Source of the DNA: Mycolicibacterium tusciae
GTDB lineage: Bacteria; Actinomycetota; Actinomycetes; Mycobacteriales; Mycobacteriaceae
Reading direction: 5' to 3'
DNA length: 64,000 nt
Assembly (NCBI RefSeq): GCF_002086795.1
Contig: NZ_MVIM01000005.1
Location: 186,001 to 250,000 of the forward strand
A program made the position numbers and the translations under genes. The notes under the pieces are model-generated. The model was not told where the DNA came from and searched no databases. It saw only the letters and a program-made list of their open reading frames with translations. Below are positions 33,697-41,698 of the stretch, piece after piece; positions within the stretch are counted from its first letter, which is position 1; each line of letters starts with the position of its first letter.

Positions 33697-35423
33697 TGCT
33701 GACCCGCTTCGTCCGAAACCAGCTGATCATCTTCACGATCGCGTCGATCATCGGTGTGACGGTGATGCTGTTCGCCTACATGCAATTACCGACTTTGCTC
33801 AACGTCGGACGTCTGACCGTCACGATGGAATTGCCTGCGACGGGCGGTTTGTACCGCTTCGCGAACGTGACGTACCGAGGTGTGCAGATAGGCAAGGTCA
33901 AGTCGGTGGCGCTCACCGAGAACGGTGCCGAAGCGGTGCTGTCACTCAACACGTCGCCGAAGGTCCCTGCCGACCTCGAGGCGAACGTCCTCAGCGTGTC
34001 GGCCGTCGGCGAGCAGTACGTGGATCTGCGTCCACGCACCGATTCCGGGCCATACCTGGAGGATGGCTCGCGGATTTCGGTGTCCGACACCACGATTCCG
34101 CAGCAGGTCGGTCCCATGCTCGACCAACTCAGCACGCTGGTGGACAGCATCCCCGGCGACCGGATCTCCGACCTGCTCGACGAAACGTTCAAGGCGTTCA
34201 ACGGCGCGGGGCCGGACTTCGGCTCGTTGCTCGACTCCGGTGCGACACTGTCCGAGCAACTGAACAGTGTTTCCGAAGAATCGCGCAGCCTCATCGATGA
34301 CAGCGGGCCGCTGCTTGATTCCCAAGCCGAGACCGCCGATTCGATCCGCACGTGGGCACGCAGCTTGGAGGGCGTGAGCGCTCAACTCGTGCAGAACGAT
34401 CCCCAGATCCGCGCGCTGCTGCAACGCGGGCCGGGTTTCGCGCAAGAGGTCTCCGGGCTACTGAACCAGATCAAGCCGACGCTTCCGGTGCTGCTGGCGA
34501 ACCTCACCACGCTTGGCCAGATCCTTGTGACGTACAACCCGTCGCTAGAGCAACTCCTGGTCGTCTTCCCCAATGCCCTGTCCGCCCAGCAGTCTTTCGG
34601 TCTCGGCAAGAACAATCCCACCGGGCTGGCCCTCAGCGACTTCTCGCTCACCATCTCCGATCCGGTGCCGTGCACGGTGGGCTTCCTGCCGCCGTCGCAG
34701 TGGCGGTCACCCGCCGACACGACCGTCATCGACACGCCAGATGACCTGTACTGCAAGCTGCCTCAGGACTCCCCGATCGGGGTACGCGGCGCCCGTAACT
34801 ATCCGTGCATGGCACACCCGGGCAAGCGCGCCCCGACCGTGGAACTGTGCAACGACCCCGAGGGCTTCAAGCCCACGGCGCTGCGCCAGCATTCGACAGG
34901 TCCATACCCCTTCGATCCGAACATCGTCGCGCAGGGTTTCGACGTCGATGACCGGATCGACTTCCAGGAGCGAATTTACGCACCCCTCGAGGGCACCCCT
35001 CTGCCTCCTGGCGCGGTGCCGTCAGGAACACCGCCCGGTGTTCCCAACCCGCTGTACGCCCCGATCGCACCGGCACCGGCGGCGCCGCCACTACCTCCGC
35101 CTCCTCCTTCGCCGTTGCCACTGCCTCCGCCGCCTCCGGGCAATTCGGTGAACGGTGTGCCCGTCCCCGCCGCCCCGGCAGGCGCCGTCGCACCGGCACC
35201 CGGCCCCGGCGCACCGCCGGCTACCGAGGTGCCACACGGCGGGGGAGTGCCGGCAGTGCCGAGTGCGGTCAACGGCAATGAATCCGACGGACCGTCCGTC
35301 GCGATGGTGCCCTACGACCCGAACACCGGGCAGTTCGTGACGCCCGACGGGCACGTGCAGACGCTGACAAATGTTGCCGCCGGTCATACTCCCAAATCGT
35401 GGAAAGACCTGCTGCCGACCTGA
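33696..35423 (+). CDS. mceF: Mce family protein F
   Basis: A protein of 575 residues and the last subunit of the operon. The anchor is LIIFTIASIIGVTVMLFAYM near residues 9-28, and the MCE domain is TVTMELPATGGLYRFANVTYRGVQIGKV near residues 41-68. Residues from about 440 to 540 are an extended proline-alanine-rich tail with runs of proline, longer than in most MceF proteins. Two cysteine pairs lie near residues 330-390. It starts on the A of the mceE stop (one-base overlap). The operon stops here; no mce-associated genes follow directly, unlike many mce operons. Confidence 0.91.
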   Translation: MLTRFVRNQLIIFTIASIIGVTVMLFAYMQLPTLLNVGRLTVTMELPATGGLYRFANVTYRGVQIGKVKSVALTENGAEAVLSLNTSPKVPADLEANVLSVSAVGEQYVDLRPRTDSGPYLEDGSRISVSDTTIPQQVGPMLDQLSTLVDSIPGDRISDLLDETFKAFNGAGPDFGSLLDSGATLSEQLNSVSEESRSLIDDSGPLLDSQAETADSIRTWARSLEGVSAQLVQNDPQIRALLQRGPGFAQEVSGLLNQIKPTLPVLLANLTTLGQILVTYNPSLEQLLVVFPNALSAQQSFGLGKNNPTGLALSDFSLTISDPVPCTVGFLPPSQWRSPADTTVIDTPDDLYCKLPQDSPIGVRGARNYPCMAHPGKRAPTVELCNDPEGFKPTALRQHSTGPYPFDPNIVAQGFDVDDRIDFQERIYAPLEGTPLPPGAVPSGTPPGVPNPLYAPIAPAPAAPPLPPPPPSPLPLPPPPPGNSVNGVPVPAAPAGAVAPAPGPGAPPATEVPHGGGVPAVPSAVNGNESDGPSVAMVPYDPNTGQFVTPDGHVQTLTNVAAGHTPKSWKDLLPT

Positions 35424-35436
35424 TTTGCGCTAGGCC

Positions 35437-35961
35437 CTAGCCAATCTGCTCGAGCTTCATCGGCGTTTCGATCACGAGGGGCTGGTTCCTGCCGCATGAG
35501 CCGCTGGGGCTGTTCGTCCGCTGGCGGCCCACCAGGAAGTTCGTGATCTTCATGTTGCGTTCGCCAGGCAACGGGTCGAATCCCCAGAATTGAAACCGTT
35601 GCTCTCCCGGCGCGACGCCCCCGCCGGGGCAGGACTGCCATTCGGGGATGTTGCGGTCGACGACCCAGTAGACGTTCGGGTAGCCGTACCACAGCCGCGC
35701 GGTCCACCCCGCCGAACTCACTGCCGTCCCTTCGCATTCGACTGGGCTGACACAGCTCGAGGACAGCGTCCACGTCTCGTCGATCGTCGGCATGTCCTTG
35801 CGGACGTCGTTGACCAAGGCGAAGTCACCGTTCGCGTAGTAGCGGTAGGTGCCGTTGAGCTCGTTCCCGAAGTCCGATGCGTGCGCGACCGGTGTGGCGC
35901 TCACCGTCGCGGCGACGGCAACAGCTGCTGCTGCGACTGCGGCGATCTTGTGTCCTCGCAT
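35437..35961 (-). CDS. Secreted protein of unknown function
   Basis: A protein of 174 residues with a strong Sec signal peptide (MRGHKIAAVAAAAVAV and cleavage after PVAHA near residue 28). The mature part has four cysteines (SSSCVSPVEC, QSCPGG, GSCGRN) and many aromatic residues, a pattern typical of small exported mycobacterial proteins. It is convergent with mceF (13 bp gap) and divergent from another secreted protein at 36041, with an operator-like dyad 45 bp upstream. A cell-envelope role alongside the Mce importer is an inference only. Confidence 0.8.
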   Translation of the reverse strand: MRGHKIAAVAAAAVAVAATVSATPVAHASDFGNELNGTYRYYANGDFALVNDVRKDMPTIDETWTLSSSCVSPVECEGTAVSSAGWTARLWYGYPNVYWVVDRNIPEWQSCPGGGVAPGEQRFQFWGFDPLPGERNMKITNFLVGRQRTNSPSGSCGRNQPLVIETPMKLEQIG

Positions 35962-36005
35962 GGCTCTAAAGCCTATCTCGGCCGGTAGCGATCCTCTTCG
36001 AAAGC

Positions 36006-36020
36006 GAGAATTTGGTTCCC
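36006..36020. promoter_or_regulatory. Putative operator, GAGAAY-N3-RTTCTC family
   Basis: GAGAAT-TTG-GTTCCC matches 10 of the 12 conserved positions. It lies 45 bp upstream of the minus-strand secreted-protein gene and 20 bp before the plus-strand one, in an 79-bp divergent gap. Confidence 0.45.
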
Positions 36021-36040
36021 ACTCATGTGAGAATGATGTG

Positions 36041-36439
36041 GTGCGATCCGCCATCGCAGTGCTTGCTGCAGCCCTGACCGCAGGTTCGATCATCGCGCCG
36101 CCCGCGGCGTCCGCAGGACCGACCCAATGCAATGAGCCCAGCTGTGTACCGGGCATCATGCCGGGTGTCGTGCTGGGGTCATATTGCAACAACACCAAGT
36201 ACTACTCCTTCGGCGTGACCTCATGGGGCCGACTGGTTTTCTGCGGAACGCCGAGGCGCTACGAACCGCGCTGGTTTCGGTCGCCGGAGATGCGCGGAAT
36301 CAAGGACTACATGAGCGATTGCGCCGGCTACGACGGTGAGGTCGCCCAGGCACCCGACGGCATGTTCCTCAGTTGCGTTACGCGCGAGGACGGATTCCCG
36401 AGATGGGAAAGCGGAGAACAACTCCGCCCCGCCCCCTGA
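36041..36439 (+). CDS. Secreted cysteine-rich protein of unknown function
   Basis: A protein of 132 residues with a signal peptide (VRSAIAVLAAALTAGSII, cleavage after PAASA near residue 24). There are six cysteines in the mature part, so three disulfides are possible. The start is placed at GTG 36041. GAGAAT at 36029-36034 is a reasonable -10 for a transcript beginning at that codon, which suggests a leaderless mRNA; a GTG three bases upstream is the alternative. It is divergent from the other secreted gene and stops 4 bp before the convergent P450. No known family is recognised. Confidence 0.72.
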   Translation: MRSAIAVLAAALTAGSIIAPPAASAGPTQCNEPSCVPGIMPGVVLGSYCNNTKYYSFGVTSWGRLVFCGTPRRYEPRWFRSPEMRGIKDYMSDCAGYDGEVAQAPDGMFLSCVTREDGFPRWESGEQLRPAP

Positions 36440-36443
36440 TCGC

Positions 36444-37724
36444 CTACCCGGCAGGCCTGAACTCGATGTTGATCTCCGTCAGCCCGCGCAGGATGAACGT
36501 AGGCTCGTAGACGTACCGCCTCGCGCCGATCGGCCCGTGCTTCTCCTCGCTGACGGTGATGTCGGCCAACCGGTCGAGAAGCCGCTCGATCGAGACCCTG
36601 CCTTCCACCCGTGCCAGGGGAGCGCCCGGGCACGAGTGAATGCCCCGGCTGAACGCAATGTGCTCGCGCACGTTCTTGCGCTCGAGGGAGAACTCGTGCG
36701 GGTTCTCGAAGCGCTGAGGATCACGGTTGGCGGCGCCGGGGCTGACCATGACCGTGGTTCCGGCGGGCACCGGGGTGTCGCCGAGTGTGGTTGTCTTGCG
36801 GGCCATCCGGAACACGCTCTTGACCGGGCTGTCCATCCGAAGGCACTCCTCGACGAACACCGGGATGAGGCTGCGGTCGTCGCGCAGCTGCTGCTGGATG
36901 TCGGGCCGGTCGCTGAGCACACGCATCGCCGCGCCGAGCAGCTTGGCGGTCGTCTCCTGCCCGGCGGCGAACAGGAACGTGGCAGTGCGAACGACGTCGA
37001 CCACCTCGGGGATGGAGCCGTCGGGGTACTTCGCGGTCGCAATCGACGTCAACACGTCGTCGCGAGGCGACTCGCGACGCTCCTCGATGTACTGGGAGAA
37101 CTTCTCGTCCGCCCACGCGAGCGGGTTCACGGCAATGACCTCGTGGTCGAGGCTGCCGATGTTGGTTCCCTCGCCCTGGGCGCCGAATGCCTGACGGAAA
37201 TCTTCGTGGTCCTCCTCGGGCACGCCGAGGAGGTCGGCGACCACCAGCAGCGAGAACGGTTTGGCGTACGCGTTCAGGAATTCGCAGTGGCCCGCATCGA
37301 TGAACTCGTCGATGTGGCGGTCGGCGAGCCGCCACATGAAGTCCTCGTTCTCCTTGAGGCGCTTGGGGGTCAGCAGCCGCGACAGGACGGAGCGTGCGTC
37401 CGTGTGATGCGGCGGATCCATCGTGACCATGTGCTCGTGCATGATGATCTCGGTGCGGTGCTCCTCGAGCTGCGCGCAGATGTCGTCACCCTCGGGCGTG
37501 AACGGCAGCGGCGTGAACGGTCCCATCACCGCGACACACGACGAGTAGTTCTCGGTGTCCTTGTAGACGGAGTTCGCCGCCTCCCAGCCGGTGACCGCGA
37601 GCACGCCGTTGTTGATCGGACAGCACACCGGATCCTTGGACCGGACGTGGTCGTAATACGGATGCGGGTCGGGCACCAACGACGGATCGGTGAAGTAGTC
37701 GACCGAGTCGAAATCTGTGGTCAT
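36444..37724 (-). CDS. Cytochrome P450
   Basis: A heme monooxygenase of 426 residues. The I-helix motif is FAAGQETTAKLL near residue 244, the ExxR motif is ECLRMD near residue 285, and the heme loop is AFSRGIHSCPGAPLAR near residue 355, with the cysteine ligand. The start is ATG 37724 (MTTDFDSVDYF); the open frame to 37820 has no ribosome binding site. There is no ferredoxin gene next to it, so it may use one of the two ferredoxins of this region. It is divergent from a TetR regulator gene, which suggests control by that regulator. Confidence 0.92.
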   Translation of the reverse strand: MTTDFDSVDYFTDPSLVPDPHPYYDHVRSKDPVCCPINNGVLAVTGWEAANSVYKDTENYSSCVAVMGPFTPLPFTPEGDDICAQLEEHRTEIIMHEHMVTMDPPHHTDARSVLSRLLTPKRLKENEDFMWRLADRHIDEFIDAGHCEFLNAYAKPFSLLVVADLLGVPEEDHEDFRQAFGAQGEGTNIGSLDHEVIAVNPLAWADEKFSQYIEERRESPRDDVLTSIATAKYPDGSIPEVVDVVRTATFLFAAGQETTAKLLGAAMRVLSDRPDIQQQLRDDRSLIPVFVEECLRMDSPVKSVFRMARKTTTLGDTPVPAGTTVMVSPGAANRDPQRFENPHEFSLERKNVREHIAFSRGIHSCPGAPLARVEGRVSIERLLDRLADITVSEEKHGPIGARRYVYEPTFILRGLTEINIEFRPAG

Positions 37725-37809
37725 CGTGTTGTGAGCCCTCCATCGTCGGCGCATGTCTGCGTCGTGGCTGTGACTGAATCGGCCGCCCGCGCGTGCCGGC
37801 TGGCCGAAT

Positions 37810-37831
37810 ATGCTGAGCACCTGCTTAGCAT
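37810..37831. promoter_or_regulatory. Probable TetR operator
   Basis: A near-perfect inverted repeat with arms ATGCTGAGCA and TGCTTAGCAT separated by CC, with one mismatch between the arms. It lies between the divergent P450 (start 37724) and TetR (start 37922) genes, where TetR proteins normally bind. Its sequence is unlike the GAGAAY dyads. Confidence 0.65.
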
Positions 37832-37921
37832 GGCGTTAAGGTCAGGGTCAAGGACACGCGGCCGGTCGGCACTACGATCGGCGTGTCGTACCAGACGACG
37901 TCGGGAAAGAGGACTGATGCC

Positions 37922-38530
37922 ATGGCCGAGGCTGCTGGGGGGCTGCGAAGGATCGGGGCGCCGGAGGCGAAGAATCGCGGTGTATTGCTCGATGCAGCAG
38001 AGCAGTTGCTTCTCGAAGAGGGCTACGCCGCGGTGACGTCGCGCCGGGTCGCCGAGAAGGCCGGACTCAAACCCCAGCTGGTCCACTACTACTTCCGCAC
38101 CATGGAGGATCTCTTCCTCGCGGTGTTCCGCCGGATGGCCGAAGCCGGGCTCAGTGTGCTGCAGACGGCGCTGAAGTCCCCGCAGCCGTTGTGGTCGCTG
38201 TGGAGGTTCAGCACGCAACCCGAGGCGACGAGGCTGACGATGGAATTCATGGGACTGGCCAATCACCGCAAAGCGCTGCGAGCCGAGATCGTCTACCACG
38301 CCGAACGGTTCCGCGCTGAACAGAACGCGGCGATCGCGGCAGCGCTCGACCGCTACGGCGTCCCCTCCGACGACGTTCCGCCAGTGGTGTGGACGGTGTT
38401 CGCGACGAGTGTGTCCCAGGGTCTGGTGATGGAACGCGCACTCGGCATGACCACCGGCCACGCCGAGACGTTCGCATACTGCGAGCAGTGGATTCGCCGA
38501 CTGGAAGGCGAGCCGCTTACAGACGCTTGA
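37922..38530 (+). CDS. TetR family transcriptional regulator
   Basis: A regulator of 202 residues. The N-terminal helix-turn-helix is recognisable (NRGVLLDAAEQLLLEEGYAAVTSRRVAEKAGLKPQLVHYYF, residues 19-58) and is followed by an alpha-helical ligand-binding domain. I place the start at ATG 37922, with AAAGAGGA about 10 bases upstream. The divergent P450 and the palindrome at 37810 in the shared promoter make autoregulation and control of the P450 likely. It is the only TetR gene in the window, but the operator beside it does not look like the GAGAAY dyads, so it is not necessarily their regulator. The ligand is unknown. Confidence 0.9.
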   Translation: MAEAAGGLRRIGAPEAKNRGVLLDAAEQLLLEEGYAAVTSRRVAEKAGLKPQLVHYYFRTMEDLFLAVFRRMAEAGLSVLQTALKSPQPLWSLWRFSTQPEATRLTMEFMGLANHRKALRAEIVYHAERFRAEQNAAIAAALDRYGVPSDDVPPVVWTVFATSVSQGLVMERALGMTTGHAETFAYCEQWIRRLEGEPLTDA

Positions 38531-38544
38531 TCGTGAATCAGCTC

Positions 38545-38988
38545 TCACCAGTTGCGAATCGAGCAGAGCGCGCCCTTGGGTCCCTGATGGGTTTTGACGA
38601 CGACTCCGTCTATCGCAAGCACGCAGTGGACGTTAGGAGTCAAGCCGGGTTCGCCCTGCGCGACGACCATCGCCCAGTCTTCGGGATTGGCTAGTTGCAC
38701 ATCGAGATTCCACTGCTGGTCGGGCCCGACATCGGCCTCGACCTTCGGGGTGTAGGCATACGGGTTGTGGCTGTAGTCGGCCCAGTTGGGCGGGTCGACG
38801 TCGCGGTAGAAGATCTTCAGGAAGGCGGGTCCCTCGGAGAACACCGTGTATTTGACGTTGTGCAGCGGGCCCTGGGCGTTGGCTGGCACGCTCGCCGCGG
38901 CGACGCCCGAGGCGGCCAGAACAGTTGCCGAAGCGAGCCGGAGCAACGCTTTAGGCGTCGAAACGCGGGTGTCCGCCGGAAACTTCAT
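38545..38988 (-). CDS. Secreted MmpS-like protein
   Basis: A protein of 147 residues with a signal peptide (LASATVLAASGVAAASV, cleavage near VPANA-QG). The mature part has a beta-rich segment ending in VHCVLAIDGVVVKTHQGPKGALCSI, with two cysteines, a pattern that resembles the C-terminal domain of MmpS proteins, which accompany MmpL lipid exporters. No MmpL gene is nearby. The start at 38988 (MKFPADTRV) is favoured over 39018. It lies 54 bp after the lipid-transfer gene on the same strand, so it may be read with that operon. Confidence 0.6.
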   Translation of the reverse strand: MKFPADTRVSTPKALLRLASATVLAASGVAAASVPANAQGPLHNVKYTVFSEGPAFLKIFYRDVDPPNWADYSHNPYAYTPKVEADVGPDQQWNLDVQLANPEDWAMVVAQGEPGLTPNVHCVLAIDGVVVKTHQGPKGALCSIRNW

Positions 38989-39042
38989 TCCCCGAATTTT
39001 AGAACCATGTTTTCGCACCGTGGGCCGAATCCTCGATCTGGC

Positions 39043-40188
39043 TCAGACCGAAAGGATGGTCGCCGACGCGGTACCGGGGGCTCCGTAGACCTGGGCCAAC
39101 CCGACCTTCGGCTCGCCGGGGACCTGCCGGTCGCCGGCCTCGCCGCGAAGCTGGCGCACCAGCTCGTGGACCTGACGTAGACCCGAGGCGCCGATCGGTT
39201 CGCCGTTGGCGATCAACCCGCCGTCGGTGTTGATCGGAATGGTGCCGTGGATCTCGGTGGCGCCGTCGGCCAGCAGCTTCTCCTGTTCGCCGTCCGCGCA
39301 CAGCCCGGTCTCGGCCATGTGGATCACCTCGGCGCCCGCGTCGGTGTCCTGCAGCTGGGCGATGTCGACGTCGTCGGGTCCGATCCCGGCCGCCTCGTAG
39401 GCCGCCTTGGCGGCGTACACCGTCGGCGACGGGTCCTCGTCGAGCGGCGCGGAGGTGGCGTGCACCTCGTAGGCGCCGTAGGTGCGGGTCCGGATCTCGC
39501 TGGCACGCACGAACACCGGCTTGTCGGTGAACTTGTGCGCGATGTCCCCGCGGCACATGATCACCGCGGCCGCCCCCTCGTCCGGAGCGCAGAACATGTA
39601 CTGGGTGAGCGGGTAATTAAGCACCGCGGAGTTGAGGATCTCCTCGATCGAGATCTCCTTGCGGCGGAACGCGTTCGGGTTCAGCACACCATTGCGGAAG
39701 TTCTTGTTGGCCACCCGCGCCAGCGTCTCCTGGGAGATGCCGTGCTTGTGGATGTAGTGGTTGGCCTTGATGCCGAAGAACTTCGTGGTGACAAACTGGC
39801 CGTTCTCCGCGTACCACTGGGGGAGCGCGAGCTTGGCGGGATCGTCGGTGAACGCTCCGCGCGGATGCTTGTCCAGCCCGATGGCGATCCCGATGTCGTA
39901 CTTGCCGAGGCGAATGGTGTCCGCCGTCTGCTGAATCGCCGATGCCGCCGTCGCGCACGCGTTGAACACGTTGGTGAACGTGATGCCGGTCAGCCCCACC
40001 AGCCGGGTGACAGCGTCGGGATTGGACACCTCGTAGCTGCCGCCGAACCCGAACTGGATGTCCTTCCATTCGACACCGGCATCGGTGAGCGCCAGTTGGA
40101 TCGCTTCGGCGCCCATCTCCATGGCTGTTTTGTCGAACCGGCCGAACGGATGGAGTCCCACTCCGATGATGGCGACGTCATTCGTCAT
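39043..40188 (-). CDS. Thiolase-fold lipid-transfer protein (Ltp type)
   Basis: A protein of 381 residues of the SCP-x/Ltp branch of thiolases, starting MTNDVAIIGVGLHPFGRFD. The nucleophile-region motif is FNACATAASAI near residue 75, and it keeps a cysteine, unlike the fused protein at 1893. The C-terminal motif NTDGGLIANGEPIGASG has glutamate where thiolases have the histidine of GHP. It is encoded directly after a DUF35 protein (16 bp gap). In steroid side-chain degradation, Ltp/DUF35 pairs perform retro-aldol cleavage of beta-hydroxyacyl-CoA, and this is the likely role here. Ordinary thiolysis is possible. Confidence 0.86.
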   Translation of the reverse strand: MTNDVAIIGVGLHPFGRFDKTAMEMGAEAIQLALTDAGVEWKDIQFGFGGSYEVSNPDAVTRLVGLTGITFTNVFNACATAASAIQQTADTIRLGKYDIGIAIGLDKHPRGAFTDDPAKLALPQWYAENGQFVTTKFFGIKANHYIHKHGISQETLARVANKNFRNGVLNPNAFRRKEISIEEILNSAVLNYPLTQYMFCAPDEGAAAVIMCRGDIAHKFTDKPVFVRASEIRTRTYGAYEVHATSAPLDEDPSPTVYAAKAAYEAAGIGPDDVDIAQLQDTDAGAEVIHMAETGLCADGEQEKLLADGATEIHGTIPINTDGGLIANGEPIGASGLRQVHELVRQLRGEAGDRQVPGEPKVGLAQVYGAPGTASATILSV

Positions 40189-40204
40189 AGCGTTGGCTTC
40201 CTCT

Positions 40205-40624
40205 CTAGACCGGCTGGAAGGCGAAGGTGATGATCTCGTTGCCCTCGTCGTCGGTGGTGAACGGCACCATGGTCAGCTCGACCTCCATGCCGAATTCCAG
40301 CTTCTGCGGGTCGTTTTCGGTAAGCCGGCCTTCGACCCGAATCACATCATCGAGCTGTACCAGGCCGACGCCGAACGGCACGAAGTCCTTGCCCGCAGGA
40401 CCCTTGTAGGGCGCGCCGGGGGGAAAGCCCTGGGTTGTCCAGGCCACCAGGGTGCCACGACGGGGCAGATGAACATCCGACATCTCGCCGCTGCTGCACC
40501 GCGGGCAGCGCTGCTGGATGGGAAACGTCGTCGCTCCGCACGCACCGCAGCGACTGCCGATCAGCTGCGGCTTCTCATCGGGCCAGGTGGAGATCTCGGG
40601 TGCGAGTGCTTTCTGGGTGGACAC
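40205..40624 (-). CDS. DUF35 OB-fold/zinc-ribbon partner of the Ltp protein
   Basis: A protein of 139 residues, with the zinc ribbon CGACG and CPRCSS near residue 28 followed by an OB fold (RGTLVAWTTQGF, VPFGVGLVQL). This is the stand-alone form of the domain fused at the N terminus of the 551-residue protein at 1893. DUF35 subunits stabilise and shape the active site of Ltp-type aldolases. I place the start at GTG 40624 because that gives the normal family length and leaves the operator at 40649-40667 upstream; an ATG at 40678 would place the operator inside the gene. Confidence 0.82.
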   Translation of the reverse strand: MSTQKALAPEISTWPDEKPQLIGSRCGACGATTFPIQQRCPRCSSGEMSDVHLPRRGTLVAWTTQGFPPGAPYKGPAGKDFVPFGVGLVQLDDVIRVEGRLTENDPQKLEFGMEVELTMVPFTTDDEGNEIITFAFQPV

Positions 40625-40648
40625 GGAGTGACCATAATCGGAAATGGC

Positions 40649-40667
40649 GTTCTCGTCTAGAGAGAAC
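40649..40667. promoter_or_regulatory. Putative operator, outward form RTTCTC-N7-GAGAAY
   Basis: GTTCTC-GTCTAGA-GAGAAC is a perfect inverted repeat with a 7-base spacer. It uses the same half-sites as the other operators of the window but in the opposite arrangement. It is 25 bp upstream of the DUF35 start and probably controls the DUF35-Ltp operon. Confidence 0.55.
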
Positions 40668-40677
40668 AATGTCCGCA

Positions 40678-41184
40678 TCAGTCGTTGCCGCCGCTCGACA
40701 TGACCCGGGAGACGTCGGCCTCGATCGCTGACACCTTCGCGAGATCCACGCCCCACGGTTGGTCCACCCCGACACACCGGTCGAGGTCCCACAGCACACA
40801 TTGCTCACCCGGCTGCGCCACCATCGACCAGGCGATCACCGTCCTGCGCAGTTGTTCATCCGCCGAATCGGTGATGGTGCCAGCGGGTGCCCCGCCCTCG
40901 GGATGGTGATGGAGGAACCGGCCGTACGCCCTTTCGCAGAACGCGGCGTACCGGACGGTGCACAGGATCAGGCCGTGCCATGCCTCGTCCACGGCGTGAG
41001 ATGGCATCCCGATGACCTGATCGTCGCGCAGAGCCGCGCCGCAACACCTCAACCATTGCCGCAGACCGGTGTCGATGAGCTCCCGAGGCTGCCACGGACA
41101 CGTCTTGAACACGGCGGGCGGAAGTTCGAGTTCCGACGCCGCAACCAGCACGCGATCGACCGGATCGCCGCGCCAACGGGGCAC
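40678..41184 (-). CDS. Conserved hypothetical protein (glycine-rich-domain-like family)
   Basis: A protein of 168 residues of a family I know only as an uncharacterised actinobacterial one related to GRDP-like proteins. The conserved core is HAVDEAWHGLILCTVRYAAFC near residue 63, a stretch of helices with histidine and tryptophan, followed by RAYGRFLHHHPEG. No signal peptide or clear membrane segment is visible. It is the first of three minus-strand genes and has a start GTG at 41184, with the divergent SnoaL gene 88 bp away. Function is unknown. Confidence 0.7.
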   Translation of the reverse strand: MPRWRGDPVDRVLVAASELELPPAVFKTCPWQPRELIDTGLRQWLRCCGAALRDDQVIGMPSHAVDEAWHGLILCTVRYAAFCERAYGRFLHHHPEGGAPAGTITDSADEQLRRTVIAWSMVAQPGEQCVLWDLDRCVGVDQPWGVDLAKVSAIEADVSRVMSSGGND

Positions 41185-41260
41185 GTCATCACCCTATGTG
41201 TGCCGATGGGGACTCGGTGTTCTTCTCGCATTCGTGGTGGCTGACGCAGACCCAACGCGT

Positions 41261-41272
41261 TAGCCTGCCCGT
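41261..41272 (+). promoter_or_regulatory. Probable leaderless promoter of the SnoaL-like gene
   Basis: TAGCCT at 41261-41266 fits TANNNT and ends 6 bases before the GTG at 41273, the spacing of a transcript that starts at the codon. No Shine-Dalgarno sequence is present. The minus-strand gene starts 88 bp away. Confidence 0.45.
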
Positions 41273-41698
41273 GTGGATGCCGACAAAGCGCAGATCGCCG
41301 ACGTTCTGATCCGCTACGCCACCGGAATCGATTTCAAGGACTGGGCGCTGTTGCGCACCTGCTGGACAGAGGATGTCGACTGTGACTACGGCGAGGTCGG
41401 GCGGTATTCGGGTGTCGATGCCATCAGCGGATTGATGGAGCAGCTCCACAGCTCGATGGGGCCCACCTACCACCGGCTGTCCAATTTCACGATCACTGTC
41501 GACGGCGATCGCGCCACCGCCAGATCCTACGTCTTCGCGCATCTGCAGGCGGTTCCCGAGGACCCGGCCACTTGGGTTGAGGCCCTTGGCCATTACGACG
41601 ACGAACTAGCCCGTACTCCCGACGGATGGCGCATCGCGCGGCGGTCCACGCACATCGCGCGGGTGCAGTCCGGCGTCACGGTGATCCCGCAGTCATGA
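41273..41698 (+). CDS. SnoaL/NTF2-like fold protein
   Basis: A protein of 141 residues with the cone-shaped NTF2-like fold, starting VDADKAQIADVLIRYATGID. Residues with the pattern of active-site members are visible: a tyrosine/aspartate cluster near residue 15 and WTEDVDCDYGEVGRYSG near residue 31. Such proteins act as isomerases, dehydratases or hydroxylating enzymes on steroids and polyketides, or as binding proteins. It overlaps the following VOC gene by 4 bp, so the two are one operon. Confidence 0.82.
   Translation: MDADKAQIADVLIRYATGIDFKDWALLRTCWTEDVDCDYGEVGRYSGVDAISGLMEQLHSSMGPTYHRLSNFTITVDGDRATARSYVFAHLQAVPEDPATWVEALGHYDDELARTPDGWRIARRSTHIARVQSGVTVIPQS

Noticed and set aside
35429..35441. 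GCTAGG-C-CCTAGC as a terminator of the mce operon
   Set aside because: The arms are six bases with a one-base centre, too small a loop for a stable RNA hairpin, and no T-run follows.
39000..39014. TAGAAC-CAT-GTTTTC as another regulon dyad
   Set aside because: It matches only 8 of 12 conserved positions and lies between the Ltp stop and the next gene on the same strand, so chance is likely.
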